Made by a program: the position numbers and the translations under genes | Notes under the pieces: generated by a model | Told to the model about the DNA's origin: nothing | What the model saw: only the letters and a program-made list of their open reading frames with translations | Database searches by the model: none | Assembly: GCA_030035585.1 (NCBI GenBank) | Contig: CM057469.1 | Coordinates: forward strand, 63,071,501 to 63,135,500 | Length of the DNA: 64,000 bases | Direction: 5' to 3' | DNA from: Dugong dugon | Taxonomy: Eukaryota > Chordata > Mammalia > Sirenia > Dugongidae | Shown: positions 48,202-59,879 of the stretch, one piece after another | Numbering within the stretch: position 1 is the stretch's first letter | Layout: each line of letters begins with the position of its first letter

Positions 48202-48844
48202 CTGAATCACACCTCAACATAAAGAAAACAAAAATCCTCACAACTGGACCAATAAGCAGCATCATGATAAATGGAGACAATACCGAAGTTGTCAAGGATT
48301 TCATTTTACTTAGATCCACAACTGACAGCCATGGAAGCATCATCAAGAAATCAAATGACATACTGCATTGGGCAAATCTGCTGCAAAAGATCTCTTCAAA
48401 GTGTTAAAAAGAACTAAGGTGCACCTGACCCAAGCCATAGTATTTTCAATCACATCATATGAATATAAAAGCTGGACAATGAATAAGGAAGACTGAAGAA
48501 GAACTGATGCCTTTGAATTACAGTGCTGGTGAAGAATACTGAATATACCACACAGACCGCCAGAAAGACGAACAAATCTGTCTTGGAAGAAATACAGCCA
48601 GAATGCTCTTTAGAAGCCAGGATAGCGAGACTTCATTCCACATACTTTGGACAGGTTACCAGGAGGGACCAGTCCCTGGAGAAAGACACCATGTTTGGTA
48701 AAGTACAGGGTCAGTGAAAAAGAGGAAGACCCTCAACTGACACAGCGGCTACCACAATGGGCTCAAGCACAGCAACCACTGTGAGGATGGCACAGGTCTC
48801 CGTGAGTTGGAACTGACTCAATAGCACCTAACAACAGCAACAAC
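48202..48844 (+). mobile_element. RTE/BovB-like LINE, 3' fragment
   Basis: Homologous to 24362-25013 and to the 3' third of the RTE at 36539. It starts near CACACCTCAACATAAAGAAA and ends GCACCTAACAACAGCAACA. ATACACTT at 48194-48201 and 48845-48852 may be the target duplication. Frames are broken. Confidence 0.92.
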
Positions 48845-48959
48845 ATACACTTTTCATATCGAATAGTAAATTAAAAAAACAACAACACTTCAGAGTACAA
48901 ACGCATAAGATGGATTTAAAAATGTGAAAAACAAAGAACAGAGTTTAGAGAAACGGCAT

Positions 48960-50650
48960 TCTATCTGCATTTGTTTATATAATGCCCAATTTATTAGTGA
49001 CTATGAATGATGTCTTCTGACTCAGGAACAACCTAAATTCATAACAACAGAAGAACAGCTGGGTAAACTACAGTATCTTTATTCAGGAGAATATTACAGA
49101 GTTCTTTAAAATGATACTAACAAATACTAAGAAATGATCAGGAAAATGTCTATGATATTAAGAAATATCCAGCCAACTTCTGGTTAAATCTCGTATATCG
49201 AATGCATGCATTTACCTCTGTGCCCTCTAGGAAAGCCACTAAAATGACAGTAAAGGAATAAAAACAGGATAAATTGATAAAGACAAGGAGAAATGGAGAA
49301 AAAACAGTAAAGGAGAACACAAGTGAATGATTTTTTTAAAGACGGTAAATTAAAACTGGTAACCGACAGAAGAGAAGAAACCAAAGCCTAAAACTGCCAA
49401 CAGGAAGGAAAATGACCAGCAGTCAGTAAATCCGCCCCCCTCCCTAAAACACTAACTTGGGAATCACTCAAAGGAAGAAAACCTTCAAGGTCCCTTTTTC
49501 TTGGCATGAAACCCATCATTGCACATATGATGTTTCCAGTTCACTTTTAGTTCCTCCCTCTTAAATGAACAGCCCAACCACCAGGTATTGAGAAAATACA
49601 GACACCAATACAAACATAAAAATTTTTTTAAATATTCTACATAAATACAGAAACACAAATAGCAGAAGAGAACTTCAAAAAGTTAATGTGAATATCCTTA
49701 GGAGCTGAAACAAAGACCATGATGCTACTGAACAAAACGAAGAAAGAAAGAAAGGAAAAGGGAAAAGGAGGGAGGGAGGAAAAAATAAATCAAGAAAACA
49801 AGAAAAAACTCTTAAAAATGCAAACCATAAAAGTTGAAGAAAAATTAAAATCAGTAGAAAAGTTAGAAGACAACTCAAGAAAGTCTCCCAGAAACCAGAA
49901 TAGACAAAGAAATGGATAATGAGAGAAAAGACTAAAATACCACAGCAACAATCTGGACTATCATATAGTCGACTAACAGCAGCTATAAAAAGAAAGAAAA
50001 GAGCTCAAAAAGGATAGAAGTTTTCTTTTTAAAAATTACTGGAAATTTTCCCGTAAGTCTCCAGATTCAAAAGGCCACTGAGTAAATTGTAGAATGAATG
50101 AGCCAAAACAAAGACTATCACTGTGAAATTCCAGAACAGGGGATAATGAGAAGGATCTAAGAGTTTCCAAAGAGTCAAAACAGGTCACAGGAAAAGGGAT
50201 CAAATTCAAAATGTCACTGAGCTTCTCAACAGCAATACCAAGAACTTAGAAGATTCATGCCTTCGAAACACAGCGGTTAAAGCCTTTGCAACCTAGAATT
50301 CTATGTCCAGAGAAACTATCAATGCATGCATGAGCGTAGAATATAATGGCATTTTCAGTCATGCAAGGACTCAAAAATTTACCTCCTCTGTGCTATTTTT
50401 AGGAAGCTACTAAAGGATGACTTTAACAAAATGAGGGAGGAAAGCAAGAAGAAAGAATACAAGGGATGTAGGAGACAAGAAATCTAACACCATGGAAGAA
50501 CAGATAAATCTGAGGAAAAGAGTTGTGCAAAGGCCTAGCAACAACCAGTCCAGACTGAAAAGGGCTGAGAGCTTTGCAAGGGAGAAGCTGAAACAGGGTG
50601 TTTACTACAAGCACGGTGACAACCATGTGCAGGAGCCTGGAAAATTCTGG
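48960..50650 (+). mobile_element. Ancient L1 / HAL1-like LINE
   Basis: GGAAAATGTCTATGATATTA near 49140 resembles an L1 tail. From about 50060, CCAGATTCAAAAGGCCAC, AAACAGGTCACAGGAAAAGG and CTAGAATTCTATGTCCAGAG are familiar from HAL1/L1ME interiors. A Lys/Glu-rich 66-codon frame at 49719-49919 may be an ORF1 coiled-coil remnant. The GA-rich run 49736-49795 lies inside it. Confidence 0.65.
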
Positions 50651-51914
50651 ATAGGTATTTAATTTTGGATAGCTTTTGAGAAATCTGAAAATCAAAAATC
50701 AGTATTATTAATCTCAATTTACATATTTATATTATTCAACTCTTCAAGCTCTGGTGCTGACGTGGCTATTCTACACAGTATCTTTCACTTAACAAAAAAC
50801 AATAACCCTTAAAAACTACCAATACTATTTTTAAATTATCAGCTTAATATAATGCAAATTAGCACATCAAATTTTCTGTATTCACTGTAACTCAATGAAA
50901 TAATTTTCATGAAGGATTTCCTAACAAGACACACTACACTTCCTTGGTTAGGTGCAATTTCTTTCATTTGTAGTCATTTCAAATGCATATTTCAACTTTC
51001 AATAGCCTAAAGAAATTACTATTTCAAGAAAATCTCAATAGGTCATGTAGTCAGATAAAATGGGACAATGTATTCAAGCATGCTTGTCTATTTCTATTCT
51101 ACTCTCAAGAATCCTTAGGTAAAGCAAAATTCATTTATTTTAGCTGGCTGCACGCCTAACCGTTAATCCCTGCATTGGCATTTTCACCTTGTTTAACCTT
51201 AACTCTTCTCTTCCAGTTCACTATAAAAAGAAAACTATAATAAATACCACATAATTATAAGTTATTACAAAGTAAGAAATAATCTTTATTTGTTGTTGTT
51301 CCTAGTCCAAATATCTTAACACCTTTTTAAATGCTCTCTCATTTCTACATTCTTATTTGTCACTGGATATCTCTTTCGCTCTCAATTTCCTTTTAAATTG
51401 TGAGGATAAATCCATACTTAGGATACTTTTTATAATTTAACAGTTCTTATTTGTGCTAGACATTTTGGTATTTGTATAATTAAAACTATCTGTTAAATCC
51501 CCAAGAATAAAAACTTCTGCTGAATTTCATCCTGGCTACGTTTCTTCTTTATACGAGGGTATGCTGCATTTTGTTCTTGTGTGCATCTCCTAATTATCAT
51601 ATTTAACACTCGACCCTATTACGCGTAGAGCACTGCTAGGGGCGAGGATGCCAGAATCTCTTCTAATATGACTTTGTTCATAAATTAAACTTACACTATC
51701 TAAAAAAACTATTCCAAGGTTTCCCCTTATGGGTTATTTTCTCACAGGCGTCTCTAAGGCCCCATCATGCTTTGTTATTTCTATTTGGGGAGTAGAGCTC
51801 ACTAGTCAGTTCTATGCCCATCTCATGGGTAGACAGTAAAATCAAAGAACCACAGAAATTCTGCGTTAAAAAAGTTGGAAGCACAGGGAACAAAACATCT
51901 TAATTATAATTATA

Positions 51915-52320
51915 TATATGAGCCATGCTAGGTACTTTATATAGCAGTCCTGGTGGTGTAGTGGTTAAAGCGCTCAGCTGCCAACCGAAAGGTCAGCAGT
52001 TTGAAGCCACAAGTCACCCCAGTGGAGAAAGACGGTCAGTCTGCTCCTGTAAAGATTGCAGCTTTGGAAACCCTATGGGGCAGTCTACTCTATCCTGTAG
52101 GATCACTGTGGGTCAGAACTGACTCCACAGCAACAGGTTGTTTTTATGTGTCTGTTTGGTTTTTTGCCTTAGGTGCTTTATATGCGTTATCTCATTTAAC
52201 TCTGACACAATGCTATGATGTCTATTGGAGGAAACTAAGGTAAAAACAACATACCCAGGGTCACAAAGCTACCAATGGCAAGCCTCGGATTAGAACCCTG
52301 ATTGACCTGACTCAGTCATG
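51915..52320 (-). mobile_element. MIR split by a SINE
   Basis: MIR core on the minus strand (ATCTCATTTAACTCTGACAC, then CAGGGTCACAAAGCTACC) lies right of the inserted SINE. A short MIR piece (CATGCTAGGTACTTTATAT) lies left of it. Confidence 0.7.
51943..52169 (+). mobile_element. AfroSINE-type SINE inserted in a MIR
   Basis: Complete longer-subfamily copy. TAGGTACTTTATAT (51929-51942) and TAGGTGCTTTATAT (52170-52183) are its target duplication, 13 of 14 identical. Confidence 0.93.
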
Positions 52321-52602
52321 CATACTTAGGGGTCCATCATGTACAGACCATCACCCAATGCAGGCATGTCTTCTAAAATGTCCAGCCTTTAAATAAACAC
52401 GGCTGATGAGCAGACATTTTCTGGCATCTAAATAAACTACGCGGAGATTCATTCTCTTTTAAACTTAAATCAGTCTACTTATAATTTCTACCCACTGAAG
52501 TAAGCTTTGTATTCCAAAATGTGTTTTGTTTAATTAAGGATCAGAGCATTACTTTCATGCCTCTTAAATAACTTTATTTTTCATATGGGCACATTTCTCA
52601 AT

Positions 52603-52824
52603 AAACAAACAAACAAAAACACCAAACTCATTGCCATCGAGTCAATCCCAACTCACGACAACCCTATAGAACTGAGCACAGTGAATACATAAGGTTTCCA
52701 AGGCTGTAAATCTTTACAGAAAGTAGACTGCCACATCTGTCTCCCATACAGCAACCAGTGGGTTCAAACTGCCAACCTTTCAGTTAGCAACCGAGTGCTT
52801 AACCACTGAGCCATCTGGGCTCCT
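52603..52824 (-). mobile_element. AfroSINE-type SINE, longer subfamily
   Basis: A-rich (AAAC)n tail, GCCATCGAGTCAATCCCAAC, the GGCTGTAAATCTTTACAG middle and the head ending CATCTGGGCTCC are all present. Confidence 0.92.
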
Positions 52825-53542
52825 TCCAAGACTAGTTTTACTTGATTCTTTCAACTGACATATTGGCAATTCCTTCCAACTTTAAGCTTGGGTACTGCGT
52901 CTAAGTTCATCATTATGGATAAAAATTTTGAGAAGGACATGGCTAGATATCTAGTCCTGAAACATAGTAAAAGATTTCTCCCAAGGTAATATAAATCTAT
53001 TTATCAAACTCTAAGTATGATATTTTAATCAAATCAGAAGACTCATAACTACATTATCTATCATCTAGTCAACATTCTTCTCTGTAAACAGTTCGCTCAT
53101 AATACAGGAGAACAGTCTTTCAAATGTCTTTAACTAGAGCACTGCCCGATACACCAGAGTGTACTATCATCATAAAGAAATGAGTTTAGTTACACACACT
53201 ATGCTTTGTGAATATGCACTGGTTCTTGGCGATAACTGGTTCCTTTTTAAGAGTACACATCGTTCACACTTTCTAATAAAAACATCACTTATCTCAAGTT
53301 GGAAATACTCTGTAACCTAGCAATGGTCCCAGAAACGTCAAGGAAACGGGCAATTTCTCTTGCACGTAAAACAAGCTCTGCATCAGCATCTAGAACGAGG
53401 CTGCAAACTGGCTACCCGCCAGCTTTATCTGGCCCATGGGTATATTTTGTTTGCTCAAAATGACATTGTTGTTGTTGTTTAGTTAACTGAATAAGTTGCT
53501 AACTTCTGATATGTGATAATTCATTTAAAAATTAGGATTTTG

Positions 53543-54391
53543 AGGGGTAAGACAGTACATAATACTGGGGAAGCCAGCACAACTTGTCCAAGGCAAGGTC
53601 ATGGAAGCTCCACAGACACATCTAAACTCCCTAAGGGACCAGATTACTGGGCTGAGGGGTCTGGGGACCATGGTCTTAGGGAACATTTAGCTCCACTGGT
53701 ATAACATAGTTTAGAAAGAAAATGTTCTACATTCTACTTTGGTGAGTAGCATCTAGGGTCTTAAAGGCTTGTGAGCAGCCATCTAAGATACTCCACTGGT
53801 CTCACCCTGTCTGCAGCAAGGGAGAAAGAAGAAAACCAAAGACACAAGGGAAAGACTGGTCTAAAGGACTAACGGACCACAAATGCCACAGCCTCCACCA
53901 GACTGAGGCCAGCACAACTAGATGGTACCTGGCTACAACCACCAACTGCCCTGACAGGGATAACAACAGGAGGTCCCAGACAAAGCTGGAGAAAAATGTA
54001 GAACAAAATTCTAACTTATGAAAAAAAAAAAAAAAAAAAAAAAGACCAGACTTACTGGTCTGACAGAGACTGGAGAAACCACGAGAGTATAGCCCACAGA
54101 CACACTTATAGCTCAGTAATAAACTCACTTCTGAGGTTTACCCTTCAGCCAAAGATTAGACAGGCCTATAGAACAAAATGAGACTAAACAGGCACACCAG
54201 CCCAGGGGCAAGGATGAGAAGGCAGGAAAGGACAGGAAAGCTGGTAATGCGGAGCCCAAGGTGGAGAAGGGGAGAGATGTTGACATGTCGTGGGGTTGGC
54301 AACCAGTGTCACAAAACAATGTGTATTAATTGTTTAATGAGAAACTTGTTTGCTCTGTAAATCTTCATCTAAAGTACAATAAAAATAAATA
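53543..54391 (+). mobile_element. L1 3' UTR, 5'-truncated insertion
   Basis: Shares TCTACTTTGGTGAGT, CAAAGACACAAGG, CTAGATGGT and AGACCAGACTTACTGGTCTG with the UTR of the L1 at 5069-8667. It ends in AATAAAAATAAAT. AGGATTTTG (53534-53542) and AGGAATTTG (54392-54400) are a likely target duplication. An internal A23 run lies at 54021-54043. Confidence 0.88.
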
Positions 54392-56057
54392 AGGAATTTG
54401 TGCTCCTCTTAAATACCAAAAGAACTGGCAACTCTAGTCATACATTTTTCTCTTCACAAGAAATGCCTAGAGTTGAGGAGTGGCTTCTCTTTGGATGTGG
54501 CGTGTGCTATTTGGGTCACTACACTCACCTCAACCTCCTATTGTCACCCCCTAGCCTGCTTTTATCATTTGGGTCCCCTAGCTGACCCCTGTGGGTATAT
54601 GAATTCATAACCCTGATATGGAACAACTACTCAATGGGAAGTTTTACTGGTCACTTTTTTTTTTTTTTTAATCAGATAAGAAAAGGGTCCACGGCATACA
54701 AACTAGTGCAATAATTCAAATATTTTAACCAGATTCCAATGCACACTTTAAAAGTCAAAGTGTAACAAAAATAACATCCTTTTTTTTAAGATAACTATGT
54801 CTAAAAGTTTTGATCTGGCCTAAAGATATATATACGGTAAAAAAATATTACAAATTCAATAAGCTTCCCTTGCTTGGGTAAGAAATTCTATTATTCATAT
54901 TTTTATTTCTGTGGTTTCTGAGGTAATTTTCAAACCCTGTATGTTCAAAGCAGTTAACTTTAACTAATGTACAAACTGTAAGACTTATTAATTACCAATA
55001 ACTTAAAATATTTTTCACTAAATTTTACAGCCCAAAGACAGTCAAAATCGGTTCTCTTAAAATCAACCATAAAAATCCTAAGAAATTTTTAAAAAATGCA
55101 TTCAATGTACTATAATACTTAAATAAGATAATTTGCTTGAATTAAAAAAAAATGAAAGTATAATTTCTTTAACAAAGAGTAACTATGGTGCTTATAATCT
55201 TATAAACATATATAATTGTAAAATAAATACATTAGGACCAACTAATTTAAAACAAAAGGCAGGAGATTCTTTAAAGGTTAATTGTAAGATTATTTCCTTA
55301 ATTTTCCTAAGGACATAAGGTAAAAGACAGATGTACGTACAAAGTCATGAGTCAATTTTTTGGCAGTAGGAAGACTTCCCCCACACTTATGCTTCCACTA
55401 TAAAGCTGATAAAACTTTTACATTCACAAGTCAAAGGTTAAATAAAGGAAAGGAAATGTTTTTTGTCAACTAGTCAGGTAACTGCTAACAGTCTAAGCGA
55501 TCAGCAGGAACCTAACTTCTAGTAATCAAATAAAACTAAGGAAACTGCCTTTCCGTAGAAAAACGTCTAATGTCTAGAGGCTGTTTTTCTGTCTGGAAAA
55601 TTGACACAAAATGTGTAAAACTGAAACATTCTGCTTCTAAGGGATTTGCCTAAAGGAAGAGTGTGAAAGCTTCAAGTTTGGTATCAGTTAAAAGGGGCGG
55701 AGGGAGGGAGAGACTACAAAGGGCCTAAACATAAATGTCTTCCTTATTAGAGTATTTCATTTTGAACCCTTGGTGACAATTTTATAGTTGTAAAATTATG
55801 TTAATCAAAGTGGGAAAAAGTTGTTTCTGGCATTTTTGCTAGCATGAGTATATGAAAGTAATTCTAAATACAAAATTTAAACTAGTTGTAACTCAGGAAA
55901 TTTTTGAAATCTTGATAAAACTCGGACAGATACACGAAGGAAAGAGCTAAAGCATATGACAGTGGCTGAAAACTCAAATATCAAAATTTATGTTTAATAA
56001 ACCTAAATTCTAATATTTCTTCTAAAAAGTAAACAAAATGAACAGACTCAAAAGAGC

Positions 56058-56230
56058 AAGTTACTTTCAAATCTTGTAATAGCATAAATCCAGGACAAAA
56101 TGAACACGTGGTTTTTATAGCACTGTGTGCAAATTTTCTGGTTTAGAACTTTAAGTAACTCTAAGTTACTTTCAAATCTTACGATAGCATAACCCAGGAG
56201 AGGGGGGAAATTTTCTAGCTCAGAACTCAA
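56058..56230. repeat. Diverged tandem duplication, about 105-bp period
   Basis: AAGTTACTTTCAAATCTT occurs at 56058 and again at 56163. Both copies are followed by ATAGCATAA, CCAGGA, AAATTTTCT and AGAACT in the same order. The second copy is shortened. Confidence 0.85.
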
Positions 56231-57230
56231 ACAATAGTTTTTACTAATAATGTATACGTATCACTTACCAGAGTACTTGGTTTATTGTAAACAAACATTA
56301 AATGTTGTTGCTGTTAATTAATTTTCAGTATTATCATCATCATCTTTAACCTAGAAGGGTCTCTGTTATTTACAAAATTCAACAAGCAAAGTTCTTTTTA
56401 GCTTTCCTAGTTAAAATGCTTTGTTAGTTTGTACTTTGTTTTATTTTAATTTGTATAAAAAAATCTTTAAAATTTTCATTATGACTACTCTTTCTTTAAA
56501 GACCTTTTAAACCGTTTAATTCAATATCGGCAAAAACTCAAGAGACATTTACAAATTTCTGTTTTTGAAAAGAAGTTTAGATCATTAAAATACAAATTCA
56601 AATATTAGAAAGTATCTTAAAAAGATTTTTGTGAAGATACGTTTTTTTCACAATAGGGAACAAATTTATGTGTTTGGGATATCATAAAGACAATAGGAGA
56701 GACATTAATTAATTTCTATTTAAGAATCTTAATTCATTTGATACTAAGAACGAACTCTGAACAATCAGGTAAATATTATCTCACAACTGAATACCTAAAA
56801 TACAGAGTGCACCTTAATATAACTGCAATAATTTTACACACACGGCAGCTTCAAGGACACGGTGTTAAAATTTTTCATATTCAAAAGTCATAATTCAGGT
56901 AAAGATATAAGTAACCGACAAAAAAATAAGAAGGGAAATAAATCCTCTTGTGAAATTCCAATTTTTAAGGAAAGAGTAAGTGAAATAACCAATTATCAAA
57001 TTAAGCATACGCAAAAATTCTCACCACTTATACAGGGTAATATTAACGTCATTGTAGCTTTTTCCTTATAAACTTCTATCATGTACATTCATTCATTTTA
57101 CACATTGTAAATGAAGACTACACAGAGATTATTAGTTTGATATTCTATAGAAAAAATTTGAAAATGTATCTTAACATGTTATAGAAATGAGGCTAGAACA
57201 AAATACCAAAATGTAAGCAATAACTATGTA

Positions 57231-57444
57231 CTGTATTTTTATGCAAATAGTATGCACCTTCTACACTTGTTTACCAACCACGCCCTCCTCCTGTGAGGTA
57301 TCTTCATAGGCGCCGCTATGCCAATTTTTTTCATGTTACTGAAAAAAAAAATTAGCATAGCACATTTATGAAAATACCTAGCAGAGGGAGGGCGTGGTAC
57401 ACAAATAAACATAGAAGGCGTGAGTTATCTGCATTAAAATACAG
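57231..57444. mobile_element. Palindromic MITE-like element, about 100-bp arms
   Basis: The left arm (57231 to about 57330) pairs with the right arm (about 57339-57444). ACCACGCCCTCC faces GGAGGGCGTGGT, CTGTATTTTTATGCA faces TGCATTAAAATACAG, and CTATGCCAATTTTTT faces AAAATTAGCATAG. Only about 10 bases (CATGTTACTG) form the loop, and arm identity is roughly 75-80% by eye. A non-autonomous DNA transposon is likely; I cannot name the family. No clear target duplication is visible. Confidence 0.8.
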
Positions 57445-57456
57445 AATTACAAACGT

Positions 57457-57794
57457 GCTGTTGGTGTTGTTAGTTTCCATTGAGTTGCCTCCAACTCACG
57501 GCTACCCCATGGCTGCCAGACCTGCACCATCCCCATGATCAGTTAGGGAGTGAATGTGGAGGCATATCAGACCAAAATCCACAGGGTTTTCATGGGCTGA
57601 TTTTTGGAAGTAGATTGCCAGGCCTTTCTTCCTAGTCCATCTCAGTCTTGGAGTTCCACTGAAGCCTGCTCAACATCATAGAAACACACAAGTCTCCACG
57701 GACAGAAGGGTGGTGGCTGTGCATAAGGTGCTCTGGCCAGGAATCAAACACCCTGCATGGAAGGTGAGAATACTGCTACCGAACATCCACTGCC
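57457..57794 (-). mobile_element. SINE with tRNA-Gly-like head
   Basis: Homologous to 25168-25496: TTGTTAGTTTCCATTGAGTT tail, CCAGGCCTTTCTTCCTAGTC middle and a head with GGCCAGGAATCAAACACC. The B box is more decayed than in the other copy. Confidence 0.8.
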
Positions 57795-57796
57795 TT

Positions 57797-57983
57797 CAAA
57801 ACCAGTTGCCATCAAGTTAATTCTGACTCATGGAGGCTTCATGTGTGTCCGCAGAACTGTGCTCCACAGAGCTTTCCATAGCTGATTTTTCTGGAAGAAG
57901 ATTGCCAGCCCTTTCTTTGGAGGCACCTCTGGGTGATGCTGAACCTCCAACCTTAAGTTAACAGATAAGCATGTTAACCATTT
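57797..57983 (-). mobile_element. AfroSINE-related SINE, diverged
   Basis: GTTGCCATCAAGTTAATTCTG tail, then AGATTGCCAGCCCTTTCTTT and a head-like AAGCATGTTAACCATTTG end. It is an older subfamily. Confidence 0.75.
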
Positions 57984-58002
57984 GTAACCATGTTACAAAT
58001 AT

Positions 58003-58214
58003 TGTTATTGTTGTTGTTCAGGGCCATCAAGTCGATTTTGACTAACAGTGACCCCATGTGACAGAGCAGAACTGCCCCCATAGGGTTTTCTAGGCTATAA
58101 TCTTTACAGAAGCAGATTGCCAGGTCTTTCTTCCATGGAACCACTGGGTGGGTTCGAGCTGCCAACTTTTCGGTTAGCAGTCAAGCACTTAATCATTTGC
58201 ACCACCTGGGCTCC
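58003..58214 (-). mobile_element. AfroSINE-type SINE, longer subfamily
   Basis: Full copy from the GTTATTGTTGTTGTTCAGGG tail to the CACCTGGGCTCC head. TTACAAAT just left (57993-58000) and TTATAAAT (58215-58222) are a likely target duplication. Confidence 0.92.
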
Positions 58215-58495
58215 TTATAAATACAAGTGGCTTTTATTTTCTTTTTTAAAATTATCTAGCATTACTTTTGTTATCAGAAAAACATGACTAAAGATATATA
58301 TTTCTGTGACTTGCTTATGCAAGCATTTTGACATTTTTCACAATAATTCAGCCTTAATAACTGCATGGATTCTAAGAAGACCAGGACACTCCTAGGAACC
58401 TGGGTGCAAACACTACTCTAAGGCTTTAGCCAGCCACCAGTAAATACTCAGAATGCCAATATAGTTGGTCTTCTCTCAAGTACCCCTGGAAACAG

Positions 58496-58699
58496 AATAC
58501 CTGTCGCCGTGGAGTCGATTTCTGACTCACAGCGACCCTATAGGACAGAGCAGAACTGCCCCATAGGGTTTCCAAGGCTGTAATCTTTTCAGAAGCAGAT
58601 TGCCAGGGCTTTTCTCCCACAGAGCCACTGAGTGGATTAAAAGCGCCGACCCTTCAGTTAGCAGCCAAGTGCTTTAACCACTGTGCCACCATGACTCCT
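58496..58699 (-). mobile_element. AfroSINE-type SINE, longer subfamily
   Basis: Full minus-strand copy with GGAGTCGATTTCTGACTCAC and head ending GTGCCACCATGACTCC. TGGAAACAG (58487-58495) and TGGAAGCAG (58700-58708) form the target duplication. Confidence 0.93.
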
Positions 58700-59217
58700 T
58701 GGAAGCAGCAGTCTGTTATAAAAAAAACTGAATCTGACTGCCCCAACCAATTCTTTGGATAGCTCATTAGATAACACTACCTCCCTTCCCAACTCCCCCC
58801 CACCAAAAGTCACTAGTTACCCTAAGTCTGGTTTTACACTGAAATAAAACAAAGGAACTTTTTTCCTACTGTATCTGAAGCAGACAGTGAAGTCGAATAA
58901 ATGAGTTTTGTTGGTAAGGGGAAAAAAAAGACAAGAAATAGATTTTAGGTATAATAGCATTTTCCATATCACCTCACAAAGCATTTCCACCATGTTTAAC
59001 ATCTTGCATTGAAAATACAGGAAAACACTAATACCTGGCTCTGTGATGGTTATGGAAAGGTTACACCACCAGCAATATTTTCTCGCTTCCAAAGGTCACT
59101 CACACTGTAATCCCAAATTTCGAGGGCATGGAATGAAATAATCTTGCCTCAGCATTCTTAATTCTGCTACATTCTAACGACCAAATGTCTACCTTTAAAG
59201 TATCTACACTAAAACTG

Positions 59218-59368
59218 TGGTTAAGAACTCGCCTGCTAACCAAGAGGTGGGCAGTTGGAACCCACCAGCTGCTCCCTGGAAACCCTCTGCGGCAGTTCTA
59301 CTCTGTCCTATAGGGTCGCTATGAGTTGAAACAACTCAATGACAACAATTTTTTTTTTTTTAATATTT
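59218..59368 (+). mobile_element. AfroSINE-type SINE, slightly 5'-truncated
   Basis: Begins TGGTTAAGAACTCG inside the A box. The exact 10-bp ACTAAAACTG flanks at 59208-59217 and 59369-59378, so the shortening happened at insertion. Confidence 0.93.
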
Positions 59369-59491
59369 ACTAAAACTGTAAAACAGATTAGTAAGGTAAT
59401 TTCCCATCCTCTAAACGCACTATATATTTTACTTGACAAAAAGTAATCTGGCAAAATTCCCACTAATTTTGAGTATGCCAAATATAATTCT

Positions 59492-59690
59492 GGGAGTCCC
59501 TGGGTGGCACTAATAGTTAAGCACTCAACTACTAATCAAAAAATTGGTAATTCAAACCCACCTAGAGGAGCCTCAGAAGGTCTGGAAATCTCCTAAAATA
59601 TCACAGCCACTGAAAACCCTATGGAGCACAAGTCTACTTTGAAACACGTGGAGACATCATGACTTGGAACGGACTGGATTGTTACTGGTT
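59492..59690 (+). mobile_element. AfroSINE-related SINE, diverged subfamily
   Basis: Head AGTCCCTGGGTGGCACTAAT and B-box-like GGTAATTCAAACCC. The middle TCTGGAAATCTCCTAAAATA differs from the other copies. Confidence 0.85.
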
Positions 59691-59879
59691 TAGTTATTTA
59701 TAGTTCTACTATCTCAGAATTTTAGAGCAGATAACATGAATTAAAACTATTTTTGGTCATTGCAAGAATGGATGAATGCTGATGTGTATAAAGTAAATAA
59801 AGGGGGTATACCTTTCTGGATTTTTTATAAGTATATACAATGACATATTTACATATAAATATTTGTGTATCAGTTACTT

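Noticed and set aside
49719..49919. Lys/Glu-rich 66-codon frame as a small coiled-coil gene
   Set aside because: It sits in an ancient L1/HAL1-like stretch and a GA-rich run, with no sign of an independent promoter or exon structure.
56048..56230. 60-codon minus-strand frame containing two similar segments
   Set aside because: It simply reads through the diverged 105-bp tandem duplication, with no protein features.
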